Source: Agarophyton chilense
Taxonomy: Eukaryota > Rhodophyta > Florideophyceae > Gracilariales > Gracilariaceae
Assembly (NCBI GenBank): GCA_030374765.1
Contig: JARGXX010000095.1
Coordinates: 496,001 to 560,000 of the forward strand
Length of the DNA: 64,000 bases
Direction of reading: 5' to 3'
Notes under the pieces: generated by a model
What the model was told of the DNA's origin: nothing
Databases searched by the model: none
The model's input: the letters and a program-made list of their open reading frames with translations, nothing else
In this document: piece after piece, positions 43,512 through 55,609 of the stretch
Layout of the letters: the number at the start of each line of letters is the position of its first letter
Numbering within the stretch: the stretch's first letter is position 1
Program-made: the position numbers and the translations under genes

Positions 43512-44331
43512 GTGTAACACTTCATATTGCGGAAAAATTTTCAAAAATCTGAACTTGCCTCTATCAAGATCTACTATATAGCGTGAAGTCAACAGTCAAA
43601 AATTGTTCAAGTACACAAAATTGAGGACTTGTTTTTTTAAAAGATGAACAGAAGAAAAATCGTGTGGAATGGTGTGATCAAAAAGCTTGTTGGAAAACCG
43701 AATGGAACAATGTCATCTTTTCCGACGAAAAAAAGTTTAAACTTGATGGTCTAGATTGCGATAAATTTTATGTGCATGATCTACAAAAAGAAAAGAAAGA
43801 CTTTGTGACCAGTCATTCAGGAGGCGCATCAGTAATGGGCTGGGCTGGAATTTTTACGAAAGGAGCAACTGATTTGGCTTTTGTTGAAACTACTATGAAC
43901 TTTGAGAAAAATGTTTATGTCCTAGAAAACCATCTTCTACCTTTTGCATACTATATGCACGGAGAAGAATTTATTTTTTCAGCAAGATAATGCACCTTTG
44001 CATAAGTCTAGTTCTATGAAACAGTGGTTCAATAGTCTAAATATTTCGGTTAGGGACTGCGCGCTTTCCTGACCTCTATCCTATCGAAAACATTTGGAGA
44101 ATGCTGCGCCGAATGGTTTATGGGCAAAAAAGGTAATTTGATACAGTTTTTTATTTAAAAATTTGTATCAAAGATTGCTGGGAAGAGATTGACTGTAATG
44201 CTTCACTCCTTTTACAGAATCAATGCCAAAGCGTTGTATAAGTGTTATACAGGCTAAAGGAGCAAAAATACACTATTGAACTCGCGTTAGAATAAAAAGG
44301 ATGCAATAAAGGTTATGTTTTTGAAACAGTA

Positions 44332-46042
44332 TTTTTACTTGAAAAATTTTTCACACTGATTTTGTTAGGTTTACTGTAGCCAAAACGTCGATTTTTGGAA
44401 AATTTGCGCGAGGGATCTTTATTTGTATTTTGTGCGATTGAACAGCCCTCCTGTAACTGTTCGAACTTAAGTATGGTGTATTGTTTTCACCTCGGAACGT
44501 TGCGGTTGAAACAATACACCGTGCTACATAGGAAGCAAGTTTCCGTATCGCAAATGATACGACGATAAACTGTGTGTCTTTTTCATTGCTAGAACTCAAC
44601 GTACTTTTCACTGTTGGATCATCGTCCCAGCATGCTGTAAGTGCCTCTACGACATACTGCACAACTGCAATGTCTGTTGAACATTCCATTATTCGGCGTG
44701 CGCTGTTGTTTTACAAGCGTGAATGTGCGTTTTGTCGGATTTATTAACCGTCTGCAGCCAAGAGAAAGTGTGTAGAACTATCAGTGCGCGACCGGCGATA
44801 TGTGTTAAAGCACGGAGCTCTGTCGGCGATTATGCGCCCTGGAGTGGCAGCACGCTGACGGGACAATTAAACAAGCCGCGGAGCAGCCGAGGGAACAGGC
44901 CTTGAAGGCCGATCCTCAAGGATAACGGGATACTTGGTCCCGCTATCTGCTCGTCCCGACGCTCTACGGATAGTCGTGCTGCGGCGCGCTGCACTATAGA
45001 ATCATCATACTCAAAACGTTTTTTTTTTTCTCCCACACTGAACAGCATTGAGTTTATTTGTTCAAAGACTAGGTGGTGTCGGACGTTAGTTGACCACGTG
45101 TTCCATTCCTGTGGGAAGGTTGGCGTTCAATGTTGGCTAAAGAACGGCCCTCAAAAAGTGCCGAATACGCGCAATTTGTGCGGAGCAATGGGGTATTATT
45201 GTTTTGCTCAAGTTTTTACTAGTTGCGGCCTGTTTATCTAACGTTGAACAACTTGGCTCGCGCCGTACGTGGGGTTCGTTTGCAAGTTGAAACTAAAGTT
45301 GTTACATTGCTCAAAGTTTACTTGATTAGTTTGAACTCTCGAGCGCTCCTTGTCTGTGAATAGTTTGGTGGAATCAGAGGGTTTGTTCCATGTGTTTACC
45401 ATCAAAGAAAGTTTTTCGGGGTACAAGCAGCGTGAAGCAGCGATCGGTTTGGGTATCCGGTCGCTCGTCAAGATAAGTGGGTGATGACACTCGCAGATGG
45501 AGCAAGTGTGGGGGATTTCACAGAAGCAAAGGTGATAGTTGGTGGTGTGTTCAGTGAGAGGTGGATTTGGAGTGTTTGACGGCAACTTGTAGGTAGACAG
45601 TACACACGTTGGCGTTTTTGGATCAGTGGTGACGAAGGTACGCGAGATATTTGTTAAATGGTTACCGTGTAGATCGCAAGTGTAGAAATGCAAAAGGAGA
45701 TCGATACGAACACAGTAACCTTTTTGACATTGTTACATTTGGAGTGGAAGATTCAGAATAGATGGTAGGTGATAACTGGTTTAAAAACTTACGGTTGAGG
45801 GGATTTTTGCAGAGTCACCAAATCTCAAGCAGGGGTCGGCAAAGATCATGGCTGTTTAAACGCATTGCACGGTACCAAAAGCGGGGTGCACGGGGTGCGA
45901 TGTGGCGCTGAATGCGGTGGGTTGGGGGAGATTACCCTGCGCGTTCTGCGACGCAATGCAGCTCAAAGGGACACACGTGCCATGACAGTGGGTTTGGGTA
46001 TGAGAGCGCAATATCGCAAGTAGCGTTCGGTAGTTTTCGGCT
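44332..46042. other. Unassigned region with two weak minus-strand ORFs
   Basis: Two frames are worth noting: 44351-44689 (-), 112 residues starting MECSTDIAVVQYVVEAL, and 45238-45693 (-), 151 residues starting MHFYTCDLHGNHL and rich in Cys and His. Both have plausible starts and amino-acid mixes, but no domain is recognised. The first ends close to the mariner right end and could be the remains of a gene cut by that insertion. Nothing else is seen. Confidence 0.3.
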
Positions 46043-46059
46043 GAGAGAGAGAGAGAGAG
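46043..46059 (+). repeat. (GA)n microsatellite
   Basis: Eight and a half GA units upstream of the zinc-finger gene. Confidence 0.9.
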
Positions 46060-46463
46060 GGAAAACTTTTAAATGCGAGCGACGTGAAGGAGATGTCCGC
46101 GGGCCACTGAAAAGTGTTATTGCAGACAAGAAGACGCGCGGAAAACGTGAGCTCACCGCGACGGCCACAACGTGTTTCGCAGACGACAAGGACAAGGGCG
46201 CCAAGATTTGTTTTGTAAGCAAACGCGCCCATTACAGCGCTTTTTGCGTGTGTTTCTCAAGCGCGCATCGCAACGTCGTCGACCGGCGTCCGCGTGCGCG
46301 CACGCAGAGCCGCGAGATGACGGTCTGCGAGATGCGCTGCGCTGCACGTGCGCGCCGCGTGTGTGTCGTGCCTGTGACGCGTGCCGCGCCGCGCCGTGCC
46401 GTACCTTTGCAAGCTGATCAATAGATATGAGTGTGCGCTTTGTCGCGTCGAGCGCACTCCGTG

Positions 46464-46515
46464 CCCACGCGCCGTTCCCACGCGCCGTTCCCACGCGCCG
46501 TTCCCACGCGCCCCT
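46464..46515 (+). repeat. Four tandem copies of a 13-bp unit
   Basis: The unit is CCCACGCGCCGTT; the fourth copy is imperfect. It lies about 210-260 bases upstream of the zinc-finger gene start and is CpG-rich, so it could be a regulatory array, but that is inference. A run of 13 C follows at 46594-46606. Confidence 0.9.
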
Positions 46516-46626
46516 CCCCGCAACGCCATACCATACACGCGTTCCCTGCACTCTTGAGCTTCATGAGCTCACACTTCACAGCTCGTAGGTACGCCCCCCC
46601 CCCCCCACCTCTTTCAATACCCCACT

Positions 46627-46633
46627 TATAAAA
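46627..46633 (+). promoter_or_regulatory. TATA box of the zinc-finger gene
   Basis: TATAAAA lies 94 bases before the chosen ATG. An ATG at 46635 is too close to the TATA box to be in the transcript, which supports the start at 46727. Confidence 0.6.
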
Positions 46634-46726
46634 CATGTTCCCCATTCCCTCGCTTCCCCACCCGCCCTCTCTCTCCCTCTCCCACTTCCCGGTCGCAAGC
46701 CGCTTTCGTCATCTTTTCTCACCGCC

Positions 46727-47734
46727 ATGGACCATGCTTCCCCCCTCCCGCCTGTCTTTCGCAGCGATCCGCTGCCCTCGCTCGCACTTGCCGCCCTTCC
46801 TCTGCCCCCCGCCCCACTTACATCCACGCTAAACTCCCTCACTTCACCAGCCGCAAGCCCCTCAAACACCATACACGCCGCCCCTCACCCAATGCTCGTA
46901 TCCAGTCCCCTCTCATCAGACCTCTTCGACGCTCGCTGGCCGGATTTGAACTTGCTCGATCTCGTCATGTCCCACACGCCCTCCGCCTCTCCGTCCTCCT
47001 GGTCGCACTCTCCGCCCTTCGACTCGTCTGCGCTCGACTCCTCATCCACCCCGCACATCAACCAAGTAACACCCTCGCCCGACTTGCAATTCACCCACCC
47101 ACCCTCCATTGGCTTCTCCTTTTCTGCATCCTCTCATATTTCGTCTTTGCTCACCACGGAAACTACCACCTCCGCCTCCTCCACGCTTCCCTCTCTTTCT
47201 CCTTCGTCCTCGCCTCCCATCCACCATCCCTATAACTCGCTTCCAGCCCTTGGCTTGCACCCCGCCGCCATTCAACCCAATCACACGCTTGAACCATTTT
47301 ATCAAACGCACAAGCAAGCCCCCACTACTCTCGCTGCCGTCCTCTCCCCAAAAAAGCCAATTCAAAAGCAGACGCGCCGCTACACAGTGCCCAAAAGCTC
47401 TCGCTATTGTCATCTGTGCGCCCGCCACCAGCGCTCCGTGTCTATGATACCGTGCGGCAACGTAAGCTTCGGTCTCTGTCAAAAGTCTGTATGCTCCAAG
47501 TGCATTGTTGCATATGAGCTCAACGTGCACGTGCCCCAATGGTCATGTCCTCATTGCTGCAACTCGTGCCCCAAACGGGCCAAGTGCTTTTCATATGATC
47601 GACAGACTGCTCGTAGGAGAGCCAACAGTTTGAAAGCCAAGTTGAACACCGTCATACGCGCAGTAGTGCCACAAGATTGGAGTGCAAACCTTGTCACGCC
47701 CGCTTCCAAAACTAACTACGTCCCTTCTCCATAG
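46727..47734 (+). CDS. Cysteine-rich zinc-finger protein with disordered N-terminus
   Basis: An intact, intronless 335-residue ORF. Residues 1-215 are low-complexity, rich in S, P, T and L, like a transcriptional activation or scaffold region. Residues about 228-287 hold eleven Cys in a compact pattern: CHLCARHQ, MIPCGN, GLCQKSVCSKC, WSCPHCCNSC and KRAKC, followed by a basic helix (YDRQTARRRANSLKAK). The spacing recalls the zf-4CXXC_R1 finger of CDCA7-type proteins or a RING-like fold, but the identity is not certain. A basic segment (QKQTRRYTVPKSSR) precedes the finger. A nuclear DNA- or chromatin-binding role is inferred. It is flanked by a TATA box and an AATAAA signal, and is the best candidate for a live host gene in the window. 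Translation starts at the ATG in CCGCCATGG, a good initiation context. Confidence 0.75.
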   Translation: MDHASPLPPVFRSDPLPSLALAALPLPPAPLTSTLNSLTSPAASPSNTIHAAPHPMLVSSPLSSDLFDARWPDLNLLDLVMSHTPSASPSSWSHSPPFDSSALDSSSTPHINQVTPSPDLQFTHPPSIGFSFSASSHISSLLTTETTTSASSTLPSLSPSSSPPIHHPYNSLPALGLHPAAIQPNHTLEPFYQTHKQAPTTLAAVLSPKKPIQKQTRRYTVPKSSRYCHLCARHQRSVSMIPCGNVSFGLCQKSVCSKCIVAYELNVHVPQWSCPHCCNSCPKRAKCFSYDRQTARRRANSLKAKLNTVIRAVVPQDWSANLVTPASKTNYVPSP

Positions 47735-47831
47735 CCAGACTGCTCGCTTCTAACTGTAAGATAAACATTCTAGTACGTACTCTTTGTCCCACACTCCCGT
47801 GCTCAGTTGCTAGTGCCCCTGCGCAAAGTCC

Positions 47832-47837
47832 AATAAA
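47832..47837 (+). terminator. Poly(A) signal AATAAA of the zinc-finger gene
   Basis: AATAAA lies 98 bases after the stop codon. Confidence 0.6.
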
Positions 47838-50800
47838 ATGCAATTATACTGCTCTGCACTTCTCAACCAGCACTGTGTTGGTCACCGTGAGCACAACGTA
47901 CTCGCCTCTCGGGGAAACTCCGGCGTTCCAAAATCACACAACGTGACCGCACATATCGAAATAGCCACCACCAGTCGCAGATTAGCTCGCGAGCTCCTAA
48001 ATGTCGTCGCCAGTGCTCAGAGCATGTGTGCGCTGAATCTTTGACATTTTCCACCCTGTAAGAGCATCAAACTTTCGTATCTTCCAGTAGTTATAGAATA
48101 TGTCGAACGATCAGCAATTGCTAAAGGGCCTACAGATTGGAGAATGTCGCCAGTGCGCATTTTTTGCTTGCGTGCGTGCGCTGAACGGGCCTTTAACATG
48201 TGTGCAATCTGCCCCCTCGCACTCTTGCTTGCCCATGGCTTATTGCTCACGCCGTCAGCGCATCACATCTGCTTTGCAACTTGCGAGAGCCGTGCGAGGT
48301 GGCCCGTGCATCTCCATTTCAGTGCGCTTCGCACATTTGGCGATATTGTCGCTGCACGATTCAGGTTATTGCGAAAATGGTATCCCGCTTCGGCTTGTGT
48401 GGTGCGACTTTGAAGGGCGATCTGACTGATGGAAGCCAAGGTGGCATCACCAGCTTGCGCGCGATAGCATTGCGAGAGAAACGCGGTTTTTGTGGTTGAG
48501 ATTTCTCCTGTGCTTCAGTGCAGTCGAACATACGAAAAATGAATTTGCCAGTTGTTGGCCATTGCAACATATCTAGCTTGGTGTATGGCGCAGAGTTGTT
48601 GTTTTTTCCCCAGTATTCTTGGGGGAAAGAGTGCATGTGTGGCCATTTACCCTGTGGGCCTTTCATACTGCCACCTTGTGGCAAAAAAACGATAAAACGC
48701 TTTGTAGACTACCGTTGAAGACGACTTGTCTATTGTTGGTCATACGCAGCTGAAATCCGTCTGTTCAATGTATGTCGAAGGAGGGCATTCTGATACACAT
48801 AATGGGTGGAGGAGTCGTCTGCCATGATGCTTATTAACCTCCATATACGAAGGGTAGTAATAGACACCACACAGAAAAAATGAAGTTTTTGTTACATTTT
48901 CCACCATACACAAATACGAAGGGTACGTAACAACCCAGGAGTTCCTTTACTAAAAAGACTCATTGAAGACTACAATACGGAGTCTGCTCGCTTTGACAAT
49001 GACGCAGTCGCGCTACAAGTGGTTTTTTTGTATTTAGTAGTAATTTAGAAGCTATAACCGAAGGGTAGATGGACAAAACATTGCTCCTGTTATATCCTTG
49101 TTCGCCACACAAGGATACATACTCCCTGTACGCTCTGCATCCTTATGTACAGGTTTTACTGTAACCCTCTTACCCCCCCAAATTTGTCTGATGCGAGGGT
49201 AAAGTGATAGACCTGCCTTCCGCTCTCAGTTGTATCAACTTCTCGCGCAAAATAAAGCAACATAAGCATACGGACTCAAAACACTCATACTGTGGTGTGG
49301 TGTTGACAAATCACCAAGGCCATGGCTTCATTCTTGGATCAGAGTTGTCGGGTGCGAACAGTGGAGTATTGGTGTCCGATCTGGGAATCTCTTTCGGGCG
49401 AAAGGCGAGAGACGCAAGCAAAAACACTCGAGAAGTTGGGCGCACAACAAAATCGAGATGGGACGACCGTGTCACGCACAGCTGCACATTGAAGAAAACA
49501 AGATGTAGATGGTGTAAGGTGGTTCATGGGGTCAGTGGAAAAGGGGACAGAGTGCGGGAGTTAACTTTAGACCGATTGCCTCTCTCTGTCTATTGTGGGC
49601 TCGTTAGGACTGCAAACTACAACAGTAGAGCAACAGAAACTGACTAAGGTATCAGCATATTCCTTGGAGGCGGTTCTACCACGAGATAAGTAGGAAGTGT
49701 GTTTGCATTTATTGCGGGTAGATTGACGAAAGGTAGCTTTGAGTTCCTTTGTTGCCGTGCTAGGAGAAGGAAGTCGGTCAGTATGAGGTATGTGAGGGCT
49801 AGCAATTGCTACCCCGACGTTGATTTGAAGAGCGTCTCGTCACTGATAGGAGTAGTGGTCCGTTTGAAGGAAGCCAAAACGGTGAAGCACAGGACGGCCG
49901 TATCAATTGCGAGAGTGCGTTTTGCGGGTTGACAGCAAAATCCAAATTGTGGGCCTATCTTTGAGGGAAATACGGATTGGTAGGATTGGAAGCGCTGATA
50001 ACCAGCGCTCTCAGCTACTGGTGGCCTCTGAAATACGATGGCCACAAGCATTCGCCGTATCATGACAGTAGACCGGGCCACCGTCGGCAACATTGTGGCC
50101 TGGCCTTTTAACGTTGCCGACTGGTGTTGGAACTGCTTGTAGCCACAAACGGGAACAGCGCACACCCATAGGAAAGGGTGGCGCTGCTCTTGAGATGCGA
50201 TTCGCCACACGAATGTGTCGCGAATGATAAAATCGAGATTCTGTGATTTCGCCGCCGTGTGATCGCGATATGTCGCACATCCCATGAATGCCACCCAACT
50301 CGGCCGCGAAAAAAAAAAACCCAAAGGCGACGTTGGCCAAGTGCCATCCATCACAACGTGCATATCCCATCTTCACGATGTATCCTACAACGTTTCCTGT
50401 TCAGCTGCCTCTGCGTCTCGCATTCCCTAATTCACACCACGTTATTGCGAAGGGTACCAGCTGTATTCCACGCTAACAGGATCATTTTCTCTCTTCCCAT
50501 TCGTTCTTTGTCATTGTGCCCGAGCGGGAGATCACCAACAAAGTTTCGCTACCTGGTGATTCAACTTTCTCACGAGATCATTGGCGTGCAGCTTCCCCAA
50601 CTTGCCTCATACAAGTATCCCAACTCCAAGACCAATCAATTTCGTCAGAATGACCTCAAGCACGTCCACGTTTGCAGAGGTGACTGACCAACTTTACCCT
50701 AGCTCTTTCTGGCTGAGTGCGGAAAACCTGCGTACATGGAAATCTCATGCTGATTCGCACAGGTTTTGTCCATTGAGTTGCTCTGCTGGCTGGCAGAAAA

Positions 50801-50900
50801 AATAAAATGAGCTCGGCGCATCTCTCGAAATGCGCTGGATGACTCCTTCTTCCGATTTATTTTTCCCGTTTGCAGCGTAATAAAAAAGAGTGCAAACGAT
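47838..50900. other. Unassigned region
   Basis: Several frames of 60-180 codons on both strands, none with a recognisable domain. 49204-49647 (+, 147 residues) has a CRWCKVVHG motif but no match I can name. The word CGAAGGGTA occurs at about 48850, 48915 and 49061, which may mark an old repeat. Confidence 0.35.
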
Positions 50901-52574
50901 AAAAGAGTCAAAAAGAATAAACAAGCAGACACAAATTTGAATATCCCTAATGCCGCCTTTTAATGTGCGATAAATCACACATTAACTTTGTGCCCCCACA
51001 ACGAAGCCCCTCTCGAGACAAACAAAAACCTACGAGTACTGAGCTCTTCCGGGGGATATTTTGGGTGCTGTGACCAAAAATGACTCTCATATTCCGTAAA
51101 TTATGTGCCTGTGACAGCCTTACAAAAGTTACAGTCTTGGAGCGGAGTTTTACATATAAAAAAGACCTTCTGTGCAATACAATGCACACAACGACCACCT
51201 GTTTAGACAAAAAGAAAAAAACCTCTGAAACAAAACAAACCGTCAACATGAACTAATTAATTACTACGCATGCTCTTTGAGCTTTCTTGTGTAGTACAAT
51301 CCAATAAATGAGAGCGCTATGATGAACACCGTAACAAAATCTGTGTCGTACGAATAAAGGCTGTTGGTTGTGATTCTTCATTTTCGGGCCCCTTACCAGT
51401 GTTTCTTTGTTTGTTCTCCTAAAAAGATTCAATTCAGCCGCTTTTTTTACTCCAGGACACACTTCCCTTTACGTTATTGACCTATCCGGCTTTTGAGGTA
51501 GCTTTTGCGAAAACCAGGCAGCACTTTAACTCAAAACTGTACGTTGCACATGCTGTATTTGAAGGCTGAACGGAGCCCTTTATACCCATCTGTGTTTCGG
51601 TCACATAAATCACAATACTTGAGCATCTTCTGTGCAGTGTGATGCACTTGGATAGAAAGACGAAGTGCTACCGAAGGATACAACGTCTAATACAGTGCGC
51701 GAAATCCAATTAAAGTCGTCCCCCTTTTTGTTGATGCACTCCATTTCTCTCGTGTTTCTTTCAACCTAATCTCTCGTGACGCATAAAAAGAAAAAATGAA
51801 AAACTTTAGAAGCCATTAGTAAAACTTCTCTACTTCTCTACACTGCCAATATGTGCGAAACAAACCCCAAAATCCGATTGAAGTCCTCTGCAGTCCTTTT
51901 TTTGAACAAACGCGCGCGCATTTTAAATAAAACAAATACTCTTACAACACTTTCTTCTAAACGTTGTACAACTTAAAAGTCCAAAAACATAAAAATGAAC
52001 CGTGGAAAACCTTTGACGGATAAAAAATATATATATGATACTTGCAGCTTCATTTCATTGCTGTTCTCAAAGAAACATTGCTTAAATGATCGGACGCTAT
52101 TCCAATGTGGTCAAAAACTTATTTAAAGATCCTGAAAACTACAAAAAACTACAAAAAACGCTCTAAATGCTTTGACAACAAAAAATGAGTTTTACGGCTA
52201 AAAGAGCTCTACCACATTTGGCTTTGAACTGATCTAGATCTGCCCGAGAACTTCGTAATCATCTTTCTCTTATGCTTTTTGTCAGACTCATACAAAAGTT
52301 GTTACATAATAATCCAAATTTAATCCATTAAAAATAAGAAAAGTAACAATGATGACTAAAATGCATAAAAAGAAAAGATTAGTATGTCCAGATAGAAGAT
52401 GACATTGTTCATGACAAAATGGAAGAAACCTATTCTTTCAAAGGAAAATTAATTTAATTTAGACGGACAAGTTGTCCTTGCTCATCATTGGAACGATAAA
52501 AGAAAGAAAAAGTTTAATTTATCTAAGGGACAAAATATAGGAAATTTTGTGATGCTTTGAGTTGCCTGTTCTTA
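50901..52574. other. AT-rich region without genes
   Basis: Base composition drops to clearly AT-rich with A and T runs and TATATA. No ORF of note. It ends abruptly at the broken 3' edge of element F. Confidence 0.5.
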
Positions 52575-53155
52575 CTATGATTTAGGTAATCTGGTCGTTT
52601 GCCCCCGTGAAATGGCCAAGTGTTGCAAAATATGTATCCCATGTTGTTGGGATGTCACTGTAACCCATAATTGTGATTCTGTGGGCACCGTAATCGATTT
52701 TGAAACCTTGAGAGGTGTTGAACGGGAAGCCTTGTCAGGAGATTCCTGGGAAACCGGTAACGGAAATTTCTTTTTTGTTGCCCGCTTCAGCGGTTTCCAT
52801 ACGATAGAAATCGTGGATCCGTCATCCATCACAACGTTTCTGGTTCTGGGACGAATTGTTTCAACAAATCAATGACAAAATTCAATACCCAGTATCACGG
52901 GTGCACTGAAGGAATCGCAGACAAAATGTCTAACTGAACCAAATAGGTACCCAATCGCACTGCGAGAGATACTTTTCCAATCGTCTGGAGCGGATTATTA
53001 TTGGCGTCGGCGATATCCATTTCTGGACCATAAAAAATACTATTCCGAAGTTTCGACGGTATGATATCAGCATTGATCAAGTTTTGGAGCGGCTCCTGTA
53101 TCCAAAACAGATAACTGTCTAACTGTGATCTGGTGTGATAGACCAAGGTCTGCAT
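52575..53155 (-). pseudogene. Chromovirus F protease region, degraded
   Basis: Two frames: 53155-52895, with a decayed protease (DSYLFWIQEPLQNLINADII where B has LDTGAGPNFVVEEVL, then DIADANNNPLQTIGKVSLAV), and 52832-52575, with WKPLKRATKKKFPLPVSQES and SQLWVTVTSQQHGI. Both align by eye with the protease and spacer of element B. The active-site DTG is lost by a frameshift. Confidence 0.75.
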
Positions 53156-53367
53156 ACACGCTTGGCCATCACAAGGACTCTATCTGGAGTACGGGAAATT
53201 AATAAACCATATACACGGACGACTTAGAAGAGCCAGGTGGTCCGAGCCAACGTCGATTTTAGCCATTTTCCTTGTAAGGATTGTGACTGGCGATTGAGGC
53301 GGTGACGCCTTGGAAGTCTTCAACCTTAACTTGGAAGACGCCCCTCAATCAAGAGAGACTCCCATGT

Positions 53368-55368
53368 CTATTTTTTCGGGTTCGAAGCTTCCGCAACAAG
53401 CGGTCGACCTCCATCCGGGGGAACTGACGGATTCCCATTGTTGGGTACGATGTTTTGGGTTTGCTGACGAGCGTTCGACGTTTTGCCTACCGGACGCGGT
53501 AGGACCGTTGTCGACGGACCAAAATTAGCTTTGGCTCGAAGAAACGACCAATTCGGAACTCGAGCTTGATCGGCAGGCGATAGAGACTCGTACAGAGTGA
53601 CAACAGACGGAATCTCCTTCAAGGTCAACGTGCAACGTGGCGCAATATGACCGAGCCGGTAACAGAGATGACAAATAGGTGCACTCAACGCATTGAATGG
53701 CGGGCGAATATTCACGTCCGTCTGTGGGTGTGGTTGTGTGTCCCTCCATCCGGGACGCGTTGTACGCATTGCGTTTGTCGCATGAGCGAGATGAGCTGCG
53801 GTAACTCTTGTGCCACCATAGAAGGCTGGATCACCTTCATAGGTTTTAACAGAAGTAGATGGCAAGTCCGTAGTGGCCATCGAATAATTATCATTCCCAA
53901 TGAGATGGACATTATCGTGGTCCGTTCCAACGGGTCTTCTGATTAAGAGTGAAAGAGACGGTGAAGACATTTCGGCGTGAAGTACCTTTGACGGACGATG
54001 TCCAGTAGGTTGTCGGGCACGGAGTGAATCTCCCTCAGCTTGGGCGTACCAGTTCCAAGTAGGAAAGCCTCCCTTTTTTCTTCACGGCGTTGCACAACAG
54101 GCGCTCTAATGGCAGGATCAAGTCCATCAAAAAGCATTATACACCGCTCGGACGCGGAATACACATTACCACATCAGTGAAACGCCTTATACAAACGAGT
54201 TGAATAGACCGTTTCGGTTTCACCAGGATTCTTTTTCGTATCGCGGAGAGAGAGGATTGCATCCTGACCCGCGGTACCAGTGGCGTATAACCTCAAAAGG
54301 TATTGAACGGCTTCCAGCCAACAGGTAACTCCTCCTTCCGAGGCTCTTGAGGATCCTCGAACTGAGTTGTTCTGATCTTCAGCCATTCCTTTAAGGAGAT
54401 ACGGTAGGGCAATGTAAGCTTGAGCTTCGTTCATTTGGAGTATGTCAGCTTCCTGAACGAATCTTGCAAGAAGGTCAAGTATTAGAATAGGATCTTCACC
54501 ATTGAATTCCTGCGAACGCAGTGTAGGACCCATTCTTTTGATATAGTCCTTGACCTTTCCAGTGCCCTGGGGTGCGCGACTCGACGAAGAATCGTCCAGG
54601 TGATAGTAACGGCTCGAAAGTAGCTTCAGGTAGAATGGATTCGTCGGCTTCAGATCCTTCAATCCAAGGTGACGGCGACCCTTCTGGAGGGAGCGAATAA
54701 CTCCTTGGGTAATGCGAGTACACTTCGAACGTGTCATCCGAGAATTTCGCTGGTGATTTTCTTCTTCTGAAGAGTCAAAGGACGATTCTGCAGAGTGATT
54801 GTTAGAATCTGAACTACATGAACCCAAACTGTAATGTAACTCCTTTTTGGAACGACGACGACTTCGTTTCTTCTCGAACCCAATCGAATGAACTGACTTA
54901 GCAATGTAATCCGCCTTGGCGGAAACTTCTTCATGCAATCGAATTGTCGCTTCAAGCGTGTCCAAACGACCCTGGAGTCACTGTGTGTTAGCGCGGACGT
55001 CTTCAACGTGGTCTGCGTATTCCTTTTTCAAAGTTCCTGGAACACCCAGACATTCCAAAATGGAGTTAACATCTCTTCGAAGGACCCGGAATTTCTCCTG
55101 AAACATCCCGAATATGGGCGTCATCCACAATACGACGGAGTTCAGTAACCTCTTGTAACAGAGAAATATGAGCGATATTTGCAATGTGCAAACGCGAGTC
55201 CAAGTTTTGGTACTCAGTCGACTCAATGATTCGGTTTACCGCTGACAGGTTTTCAACCATTGGTTGTGGTACCGCAGGGGCGGCCGATTGAGGTTTAGAG
55301 GCGGCTAAAGGCGCTCCACGAGCTTCAATATCAGTTTTATCAGCAATTAATTCCTCCGGGGCGGACAT
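53368..55368 (-). pseudogene. Chromovirus F Gag, broken into several frames
   Basis: Frames at 55368-55066 (start MSAPEELIADKTD), 55226-54978 (EKFRVLRRDVNSILECLGVP), 54965-54174 (Ser-rich linker, then TNPFYLKLLSSRYYHL, KVKDYIKRMGP, LEAVQYLLRLYAT), 54164-53943 (LFDGLDPAIRAPVVQRR) and 53970-53368 (zinc knuckle CHLCYRLGHIAPRC) together give a Gag close to that of element B. At least three indels or stops break it. Its knuckle is complete and shows what B has lost. Confidence 0.85.
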
Positions 55369-55589
55369 CCGCGAGCGCGGCTCAGCACGTGATGTACTCC
55401 CTGCCGCTCGTGCGGAGCCCTTCCTTGACGTGGGGCAGGCTGTGACATACTATAAAAAGTGAACTCACCACTTCGAAATACCAAATAAACACAATCGAAA
55501 GTCTCGAAGAGTGATAGGAAAGAAGCAATGAATATCCGTAGCAAACGGGATCCGATATTTAAATCTTCAATACTTCTCAGGTTATTCCC

Positions 55590-55607
55590 TTCTAAGTTGG
55601 GAGACCA
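55590..55607 (-). other. Primer-binding site of element F
   Basis: Minus-strand TGGTCTCCCAACTTAGAA starts two bases after the LTR; it differs by one base from the C and D sites. Confidence 0.8.
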
Positions 55608-55609
55608 GA

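Larger units (their letters stand above)
42370..44140 (+). pseudogene. Tc1/mariner transposase, split by a solo LTR and frameshifted
   Basis: The N-terminal part (42370-42590) is a helix-turn-helix DNA-binding region: APLTRSEHLQHIEL, GMIPADISRKLKRNPKTI, ending SPADKRGIKREL. The solo LTR then interrupts. The catalytic part resumes after 43517 with KLFKYTKLRT, RVEWCDQKACWKTEWNNV and IFSDEKKFKLDG (first Asp). One extra T in a six-T run near 43975 shifts the frame before QQDNAPLHKS (second Asp). The third block, FPDLYPIENIWRMLRRM, carries the Glu about 34 residues on. The start codon appears as TTG. Clearly dead. Confidence 0.85.
42222..44331 (+). mobile_element. Tc1/mariner element with terminal inverted repeats
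   Basis: The left end has GTTTCAAAAACATATCCCTT (42228 on); the right end, reversed, has GTTTCAAAAACATAACCTTT (44327 back). TA dinucleotides lie just outside both ends. A second, degenerate copy of the left repeat (GTTTCGAAAGTATATCCTTT) is at 42330-42349, like the inner repeat of IR/DR-type elements. It contains a broken DD34E-type transposase and a solo LTR. Confidence 0.8.

Noticed and set aside
46153-46551. Arg/Ala-rich minus ORF over the CpG-rich repeats
   Set aside because: Its residues follow from the 13-bp repeat and GC-rich sequence; no start context or domain.
49204-49647. A 147-residue ORF with CRWC as a piggyBac C-terminal zinc finger
   Set aside because: The motif is too short, and no transposase core is visible upstream.
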